DNA from: Toxorhynchites rutilus septentrionalis
Lineage: Eukaryota > Arthropoda > Insecta > Diptera > Culicidae
Length of the DNA stretch: 64,000 nucleotides
Direction of reading: 5' to 3'
NCBI RefSeq assembly: GCF_029784135.1
Contig: NC_073746.1
Location: 181,227,788 to 181,291,787 of the forward strand
The notes under the pieces are model-generated. The model did no database searches, was not told the DNA's origin, and saw only the letters and a list, made by a program, of their open reading frames with translations. This document shows, piece by piece, positions 57,500 through 64,000 of the stretch. Both the position numbers and the translations under genes were made by a program. Numbering within the stretch: position 1 is the stretch's first letter; the number at the start of each line of letters is the position of its first letter.

Positions 57500-60225
57500 G
57501 AGAAGGAGATACAAAATTACAGTAAAGAACAAATCCCAAAATTGAAAAGTGTAATATCATGTCACATGAGAGTGAATGTGAACTTGCTCTACCTCAGACA
57601 CTAATTGCTCATACAGATCTAGTCTCGGAAATCGCTTCGACCCGGAGGGAATGAAACAGAAAACGGTTGCTTCAAATATAATGCAAACCTTTTTTCGGAA
57701 ACTACTCCAAAATTCAATTCAACAGTCCAGAAGCCTTCGTGCTTTATCGCAAAGCTTTATTTTCCATTCGTTCCACCCGCAGCTATTCTTCTGCTATCCC
57801 TTTCCCCGACCCAAAACGGGCTCTCAGCACGAACGCCACCACTACCCCGAGTATCATTCCAGTGGATTTCGTGCAGAATAGTGATGTAAAATGCATGTAC
57901 TTTACGATATATAGCTCTCGGTTCTCCAGGTCCGTGTCTCGTATTTTGTCCTATTCATTCATGCATTGCCAGCTCTCGACTAATGCCTCGCCGGCTGCCG
58001 CTTTTTGTCCGTTGTTCCGACCAAGAAGGACAGCTACAGAAGCGGCAACGCCAGCGCCAGACAGCCAGCCAGCTCTACAATAAGGAAAGGCCCCTCGAGG
58101 GAACCGAAGAATGGAACAAAATGCAAACTATTTCCTATTGCCGGTGCGCAAACTACAGAATAGACTAAAATTCAAGGAACAAGCAAAGAAATGACTTTTC
58201 TCGTTGGAGCTTATCCTGTTTCTAGCTGAGCCCGAGCGGGTCAGGTGTATCATTCTGGCAGTATGGTTCCCATTGCGGACTTTCCCACAGAAACATTCGA
58301 GAAGCAGATTTTTGTAGATCTGAAGTTGTCACGAACAGTTTTCGTATTCCTTTCCATCAGCGTCTGAGTTGTTGTTGAGCTTTTCCCAATATTCGGTAAG
58401 TTGAATCGTAAATCATAGCTGAAACCGATATCCACCCAATTTGCCTACCCTAAACTCATCCAAGCCTATTCGTACGAATGTAAATACACTTCTGCTGCTG
58501 CTATTTCTGCAGTACTTAGAGCAGAAACAGTTGAAGTGTGTTGGCTGTTTAAAATTCCGTCTCGTTCGTTGCATCAACAGTGCCCAGTGTCCTTCGTGGA
58601 GTAACCGAGCAGCATAAAAGCGATACAGAGCTTTCCGGCGGTCAAGTCCTGCTGCAAGGCTGCCTGTTTTATTAAATGGCTCCAAGCAATGGTTGGTGTG
58701 TATTTTGAGTTGAAAGAAGGGCAAGAACATTCCGTATCTACACCCAACCGTGTTGGTGTGATAGTGAAGTAAAGTCGGGAAGTAGACGAACAATATCATA
58801 GCGCTGCTTGTTTAAATATTGTAAAACATACCAAACTAAACGCGAACGGTGTCGGTTTAGGATATGTGAGAGGTGGGAAAGCTTTTGTCCAAGTACGAAC
58901 GGTTCAGCAGTTATGGTTCGATTCGTCGCGGGAGTATATTATCAAGATTTTTTCCCCCGATTGTCCCAACTTTCTGCAAACGATCCTAATAGCCCGGGTG
59001 TGCTTTCTTGCATCAGCAATCGAGTGACGAGTCATGGAAAGTGCATTTCAAATATTTATTTAATTTACTTTCGGTGTCGCCAGCACTCAAAAGCGCACAA
59101 AAAAAACAACATCATGAATATCGTCGAAAATTGAGCTTATACAATTTACCGTTTCGTAACGAGTCGAAAGTGCTGGTTCCAGGAGAAGACCGAGCTATTC
59201 TTGGTTGGCGGCAGCGGTTGACGTCTTCTGTTGGCTTCTAAGAGCAAATCATTGTACCCCCATTAGCCTCGTTCATTTGATTGTTCGCTGCATTCGAGTT
59301 TTATCTTATTGCGAGAATTGGAACCATTGACACATTTCTTTCGAGCGGGTGGGAAGGTAGTTTGCTCCTCTGTTATCCTTTCACAGCAGAACGGAGGTTT
59401 GAATTGCTATATACGTTTATGGGAAATTCTATGAAGGTGTTTTTTTCATTGCCGAAAAGATAGTTTCGAGTATATTATTGACAGCAGATAACTTACAGGA
59501 TTATGACATTGAAAGCAGACAAGAGAAGTGAAACTTGAGTGAAAAAAGTGGCAACGATTTGTGGTAAGAAACAGTGTAAACAGTGAAAAAATTGACAGAT
59601 TGTAAGTGGTAAGTAAGTGACAGTGGTAAGAGCATCACATGTGAAAAAAAATATTTGGAAGCATTTTCATCAGAATAAATTGAATGATTAAATAATTACG
59701 TCTGAATAATGTATGTACGCTTAAAAAACAACATAAAACCATGATTCCTGAATAAATTTTATTATTTCAGTTTCGAACACACTCCCTAAAAAGCCATTTT
59801 TATTTCTGAAAATATCTTCTGTTGGTCGTGATATTGTATTTAGAATTTACAAGGTAATGAAACATTAGCATCAATTAGTTTCTAGTAATTAATTTTTTAG
59901 TTGCAGGCGAAATTGATACCAATCTATATTTTTTGTTTTCACATATGTGATGTTGGCAATGAAAACATTATAATTGGTATTTAGTAGTATTTTATGTTTG
60001 TCGAAAAGGATTCATTAAATCACAAAAATGGGAAAGAAACTATGTGCTGTTGAAAACTGTGAAAGTTTCAATGGTTTAATTTCAAGAGACGTTTAATTTT
60101 ATAGTATTTTATTAAACACGACATAACTCATTGATTTATTTATAACCCTAGTCAATTTTGTTCTCAGTAGCTTGAATTCTGTGAAATAAGTCCAGAAAAT
60201 ATTGATAATAATATAAGTAAATATA
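57500..60225. other. Upstream intron, no recognised exon
   Basis: The exon encoding the glycine-rich loop should lie here or beyond the window. None of the minus-strand frames (for example 58413-58799) shows a GxGxxG-type loop. 57640-58160 is locally GC-rich with open frames on the plus strand (57739-58083), but without recognised motifs. Confidence 0.45.
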
Positions 60226-60231
60226 GATAGT

Positions 60232-60405
60232 CAGCCATTCCATACCAAACCGATATAGTAGATCTCAGACTTTCGTCAAAAGTGGTAATTTTGTTCTTTA
60301 TCGCAAAATATTAGACCCGTATTTTTTATATTTTTTTTTATTAGGGTGCCCATTACCATTTAAGGGTGGTTCGAAATATATTTTTTTTCCACTTTTTTCC
60401 AAAAA
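60232..60405 (+). repeat. Second copy of the CCATTCCATACCAAACCGAT repeat
   Basis: CCATTCCATACCAAACCGAT, TTTGTTCTTTATCGCAAAATA and GGTGGTTCGAAATATATTTT follow the order of the copy at 18655. Confidence 0.7.
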
Positions 60406-60411
60406 TTTTTG

Positions 60412-60965
60412 ACGTAGGATTACGTCTTCCAGGAACATATTGGGGTACAAATTGGAAATCGAAAATCAAGCACATCGTAAAAATTGTCCAATTTCAAACG
60501 CTTATTGCTCAGTCATTTCATGATGGATTGATGAAATTTTTGCGTCGATCGATTTTGGCACTCCATAACAATTTTTTATGGTGAAGAAAATAAAAAATGT
60601 CATGAAACTTACTATCGACCAATCGAAAAATCTCAACCCCTATCCTAACGGAAATACCCACTTCTGATTGGTCGAAATTGACGACACATGCGGCGGTTCC
60701 CTAACAGAGACATCAAAACCAAGCTGCCTGGGGGAAATCGGCATTGTAAATACATAGAAGTAGGGGGAGCTTTTGCTCCCACCGAAATGTGTTCCCTAAC
60801 AGAGACATCAAAACCAAACTGCCAGGGGGAAACCGGCATTGCAAATACATGAAAGTGGGGAAGTTTTTGTTCCTACCGAGATGTGTTCCCTAACAGAGAC
60901 ATCAAAACCAAGGTGCCCAGGGGTAATCGGCATTGCAAATATATGCAAGTCGGGGGTATTTTTAT
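60412..60965 (+). repeat. Dispersed repeat with GACGTAGGATTACGTCT head and three 95-bp tandem units
   Basis: The head GACGTAGGATTACGTCTTCC is like that at 54967. The motif TTCCCTAACAGAGACATCAA starts at 60697, 60792 and 60886, giving units of 95 and 94 bp that contain GGGGAAATCGGCATTG and TACATGAAAGTGGGG-type blocks. The open frame at 60645-60839 (minus) follows the repeat and is not a gene. Confidence 0.82.
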
Positions 60966-60969
60966 ATTG

Positions 60970-61405
60970 CAGGTAAGGTGAGAGATACGATTATTTGTAG
61001 CAAATAAAATTTAAATCTGAAACTTTAATGTTGGTTGCTTCGTGAAATTTAATATCAATGAGCGATCGTCTATTGTGAAAAGCAGTTGTAAATGACTTGA
61101 TATATGAAACGATTTATTTCAATTTTTATAAATAAAAACCAAGGTGTGTTACCGCTCGAGAACGGGTCGTTTGGTTTAAGCTGTCTGTTTTGTTGTGTTC
61201 ATTTTCACCCAAGGGAAGTTTATACGGCGAAAAAAATTGGAAAAGTGAAGAAATATTCGAAAAAGTGATTTCCCATATGCTCTACATATAGTATTAGGTG
61301 CTGTTAATCCAATTAAAATTCGCGTTGGGTTGAATAAAGACTCTGAAAGTAAAAGTTATAAAAGAAAACTACCTTTTCCATTTCTAGTATGTTTCCTCTA
61401 TATTA
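60970..61405. other. No recognised gene
   Basis: AT-rich sequence between a tandem repeat and a MITE. Nothing recognised. Confidence 0.5.
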
Positions 61406-61410
61406 AAGTA

Positions 61411-61734
61411 CAGTAAAACCTCGATTATCCGCAAGCGGATGATCCGTGGTGCGGATTACCCGGGAATGCGAGTTCCTTAGTAATTCCATAAACCTAGTGG
61501 TAGAGTCTTGCTCTTTTGTTTTGGTCATGGCTTTCACATTATCTGATCATTAATGTAAACGACCTTACAGATGGATAGTTCAACGATTTCTGTATTTATA
61601 AAACATAGTTTTCATGCTAAAATATCTTTTTTCGTGTTAGTACCTCATTTTTAGCCCTTTATTGCTTTATCCGCGATTTTGGTTATACGCGGTGATCTAG
61701 CCCGACTATTTCTCGGATAATCGGGGTTCTACTG
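61411..61734. mobile_element. 324-bp pogo/Tigger-type MITE
   Basis: TA at 61409-61410 and 61735-61736. Ends CAGTAAAACCTCGATTATCC (left) and, inverted, CAGTAGAACCCCGATTATCC (right). The right half (GGTGATCTAGCCCGACTATT) is mirrored in the partial copy at 63804-64000. No coding capacity. Confidence 0.9.
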
Positions 61735-61736
61735 TA

Positions 61737-62114
61737 ACATGTTTTTACTGATGAGAAAAATGATAGTTGTGTTCGGTATTGGTAATTATCTTATTACATT
61801 GGTGAGTTTTTTTTCTTTGTTTCATCCATACATAACATAGGAGGCATCTCGTCTAGGATCACAGAGCGGGTTTCATCATATCTCGTTCCACCACGTTCCA
61901 CGGTATCTTTTATCAGATACGCACCATCCAATGACTGTTTACCATTCTTCTGTCATCATCTCTCGATAAACACTGGTGGAGTGAACAAACAATACACAAC
62001 AACCAAACAAAACGGCTCTTTTCAGGGCCACCAAATCATTATCAAAGAGTTTAACGATGTAATTCTTCAAACATATCCAAAATCAACAGATAGCCAACGG
62101 AATCCTACGTCAAC
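61737..62114 (+). other. Sequence with a histone-type 3' end but no histone frame
   Basis: Between the MITE and the next element lies a 60-codon-scale open region on the plus strand without histone similarity. The stem-loop at 62014-62029 is listed separately. Confidence 0.45.
62014..62029 (+). promoter_or_regulatory. Histone mRNA-type 3' stem-loop (orphan)
   Basis: GGCTCTTTTCAGGGCC fits the metazoan histone 3'-end stem-loop (six-pair stem with one G-T pair, four-base loop TTTC). It is preceded by ACCAAACAAAAC and followed by ACCAAA, as in real histone mRNAs. About 10 bases further, ATCAAAGAG resembles the U7-binding downstream element. No histone coding sequence precedes it. Confidence 0.55.
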
Positions 62115-62116
62115 TA

Positions 62117-62271
62117 TGCGGTCGTGTCTCGGACACAACCTTCCTGTGGCCTTTTTTGACAAATTCACAACACTGAACCGATTAAGATGATCGACACAGC
62201 AAATTGAAACCAATTAACTAGTATTTTATTAATAAAAAATTGTAAGGGGTTGTATCTAGGGCACGACCGCA
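62117..62271. mobile_element. 155-bp MITE with TGCGGTCGTG ends
   Basis: TA lies at 62115-62116 and 62272-62273. The left end TGCGGTCGTGTCTCGGACAC pairs with the right end, whose complement reads TGCGGTCGTGCCCTAGATAC; both continue with AACC. No coding capacity. The internal ACTGAACCGATTAAGATGAT phrase also occurs at about 18856. Confidence 0.72.
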
Positions 62272-62279
62272 TATTTTCG

Positions 62280-62629
62280 ACGTAGAACTACACAATTACA
62301 TTATGCAATCCGCTTGTTTACCACTTCGATTATTATTTTAGAATGCATCGAAATTTTTGTAATAGATTATGTTCTTATGTTATATGTGAACGGAATAATT
62401 GTCAAACGATCATTATATTTTACATTTCCCTCTGAAATTATTGCACATCTCATGTTTACGTAGTTCTCGAACCGCGAAAGTTCATTCACCTCTAGTATCT
62501 GAATTTGGGAATATCGTCATCCCAGGCTTCTCAGTTTGAAAGTACGTTTTAGAGACACATATTCCGGTCTGCACAACGACAAGCGAGTATAAAAGTACTC
62601 AACACCAAAAAATACTCCCAACTTTCAAG
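62280..62629. other. No recognised gene
   Basis: It opens CGACGTAGAACTACACAATT, reminiscent of the shared GACGTAGGACTACGTC head, but the following sequence does not match the other copies. Confidence 0.4.
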
Positions 62630-62998
62630 TTTTGACAAAGCGGATTCCCCCAGGCACATTGATTTTGAAGTCCGTGTTAGGGAAACACAGCTCGGTGGAA
62701 ACAAAAATACCCCCGACTTGCATGTATATTTGCAAAGCGGATTTCCACAGTTATATAGATTTTGAAGTCTGTGTAGGGGAAACCGTAAATCGGGCCAATC
62801 AAAACTTGGCAGTTAGAGCTTTTAGATAACGCTTGACATTTTACAGTTATTCAATTGTTCATCTCATGAAAAATAATATTTTATAATTGTGGTAGACGCG
62901 TAGAAATATTTCCTATCAATTGATGCAAACATCTTTCCGATCTGTTAAGAAATGTTCAAGTTATAAGCATTCGAAATACGGGTAGGGTTAGTACACAA
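62630..62998 (-). repeat. Inverted copy of the 55-kb repeat with 97-bp units
   Basis: In minus orientation its order equals that of 55040-55400. CAAAGCGGATTCCCCCAGG and CAAAGCGGATTTCCACAG start at 62636 and 62733 (97-bp period). The body ATCAATTGATGCAAACATCT and TATAAGCATTCGAAAT (62918-62980) is the complement of the 55040-55110 stretch. The head of the family is missing. Confidence 0.75.
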
Positions 62999-63239
62999 AT
63001 CGGCAGAACAAATGTATGGGAAAAAGGAAGTTCTTCCAGTTATCATAAATTTAGATAGTTTATAGATTAGCGAATTGTAATGTATAGCATATCAAACAAA
63101 TCTTAGAGAATTTCCGATTCGATTGGTATGCAAATCATGAGAATTCGTTCACAGTGAAAATAATTATTAACTTTAACTTTGTGTCATAAAAACGTGACCT
63201 GTTTTCTGATTTGGCACCCTTCCTGAAAGATGTAATTCT

Positions 63240-63718
63240 ACCTCAAAAATTGAGCATGCAAAAAATGGATTTTATTTTCGCAATTATTGATTGTAGTCGT
63301 TTTTTTTTGTTTTCTTGACTTTGACTAGAGGGCGCTATATATTTTTTTTTCTTTAAAACTGAGGATTTTTCAACTCACATATCTAGATATCAGAAAGGCT
63401 TCTTCATTTTTGAGATATGATTTTCCAAAGTTCAACTCGACTACAATCAATAATCACGGAAATAAAATCCATTATTTGCTGGTTCAATTAACAATAATAT
63501 ATTTTGATAAAAGACTAGCTCATTGGCTTAAATTTAATTTGTCGATTATCTAAATCAGTTCAGTGGTTCAAATGTTAAGCATTTTGGGAAAAAGTGGAAA
63601 AAATGATTTTTCGGACCACCCTAAAATGAAAAAATAGGGGTCTAATGTTTTGCAATAAAGAAAACCACTTTTGACGAACATCTGAGGACCACTATATCGG
63701 TTAGTCATGGAATGGCTG
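63240..63718. repeat. Composite of the 18.6-kb repeat family with an internal foldback
   Basis: AATGGATTTTATTTTCGCAA and GATTGTAGTCG (63264-63305) recur inverted as CGACTACAATC and GGAAATAAAATCCATT (63434-63475), a 40-bp-arm hairpin. The sequence from about 63590 to 63718 (TTTTTCGGACCACCCT, ATATCGGTTAGTCATGGAAT) is the inverse of the 18655 head. Confidence 0.7.
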
Positions 63719-63803
63719 TAATAATACAAAAATAATATAATAGAAATATCTTTAACTTCCTTGAATAGTGTATGTGATATAATTCACTTTATATTTTTAT
63801 ATG

Positions 63804-64000
63804 CAGTTAGAACCCAGATTATCCACGAAATAATCGGTCTAGATCACCGCGTATAACGAAAAACGCGGATAACGCAATAAAAGGCTAAAAATTAGGTACA
63901 GACACGAAAAAAAGAGATTTTAGCATGAAAACTATGTTTTATCAATACAGAAATTATTGAACCATCCATCTGTAAGTTCGTTTACATCAGTGATCAGAAA
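63804..64000. mobile_element. Second copy of the pogo-type MITE, cut by the window end
   Basis: It begins CAGTTAGAACCCAGATTATC and continues with GGTCTAGATCACCGCGTATA, GATTTTAGCATGAAAACTAT and CTGTAAGTTCGTTTACATCA, the inverse of 61734-61540. Same family as 61411-61734 in the opposite orientation. Confidence 0.85.

Noticed and set aside
57739..58083. 114-codon plus-strand frame in a GC-rich stretch
   Set aside because: No motif, and overlapping open frames in other phases show that the stretch is simply poor in stop codons.
61737..62014. Histone gene upstream of the stem-loop
   Set aside because: All three plus-strand frames were read; none resembles H1, H2A, H2B, H3 or H4.

Overview
The window looks like chromosomal DNA of a mosquito (Culicidae), most likely from a large, TE-rich genome such as Aedes or a relative. 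The only convincing host gene is a receptor tyrosine kinase of the discoidin domain receptor type (Ddr/smal group), read on the minus strand. It is split by short, well-spliced exons and very long introns. Almost everything else is transposable elements: a LOA/Lian-like retroposon, a tRNA-derived (Feilai-like) SINE, DD37E mariner elements, Helitron ends, pogo-, P/THAP- and TTAA-type DNA elements, many MITEs and foldback repeats. The species is an inference; no marker sequence fixes it.

Host gene, in transcript order (minus strand): exon at 57491-57246 (kinase N-lobe to hinge), exon at 51387-51295 (HRD catalytic loop), then a 33.5-kb gap, then exons at 17780-17701 and 17575-17426 (activation loop, APE-equivalent and C-lobe). 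The 57-kb and 51-kb exons join in frame, and so do the two 17-kb exons. The 51-kb exon cannot join the 17.7-kb exon in frame, so at least one exon carrying the DFG region lies unrecognised in the gap or is missing. The VAVK lysine reads as serine, so this may be a pseudokinase. Exons for the ectodomain, P-loop and C-terminus were not found.

Layout. 1-17.4 kb: a small MITE (1.9 kb), a CR1-like reverse-transcriptase relic (4.3-6.5 kb, minus) with a 366-bp MITE inside it, a LOA-type retroposon (about 8.0-12.1 kb, minus) whose 1283-codon frame has one stop, a mariner scrap (13.3 kb) cut by a non-coding LTR element (13.5-15.3 kb). 17.4-17.8 kb: two kinase exons. 18.6-51.3 kb (intron): foldback repeats around a 290-bp (TA)n tract, a decayed IS630/mariner-like transposase holding a short element (22.9-24.3 kb), a DD37E mariner (29.6-30.8 kb) with a partial copy of its 3' end trapped between (TA)n arrays, an R1-type retroposon relic (34.3-36.8 kb), a SINE (39.5 kb), a THAP-bearing DNA element (43.8-47.4 kb) itself hit by a Helitron and by a nearly intact DD37E mariner, and a pogo transposase relic (48.5-50.2 kb) hit by a foldback element. 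51.3-57.2 kb (intron): a five-level nest of elements inside a TTAA-flanked element. 57.5-64 kb: upstream of the recognised exons, with repeats, pogo-type MITEs and an orphan histone-type 3' stem-loop.

The biologically richest part is the repeat structure: several families appear two to four times here, so ends, deletion derivatives and insertion order can be read from the window itself. The transposable elements do not work together with the kinase gene; they occupy its introns and flanks.
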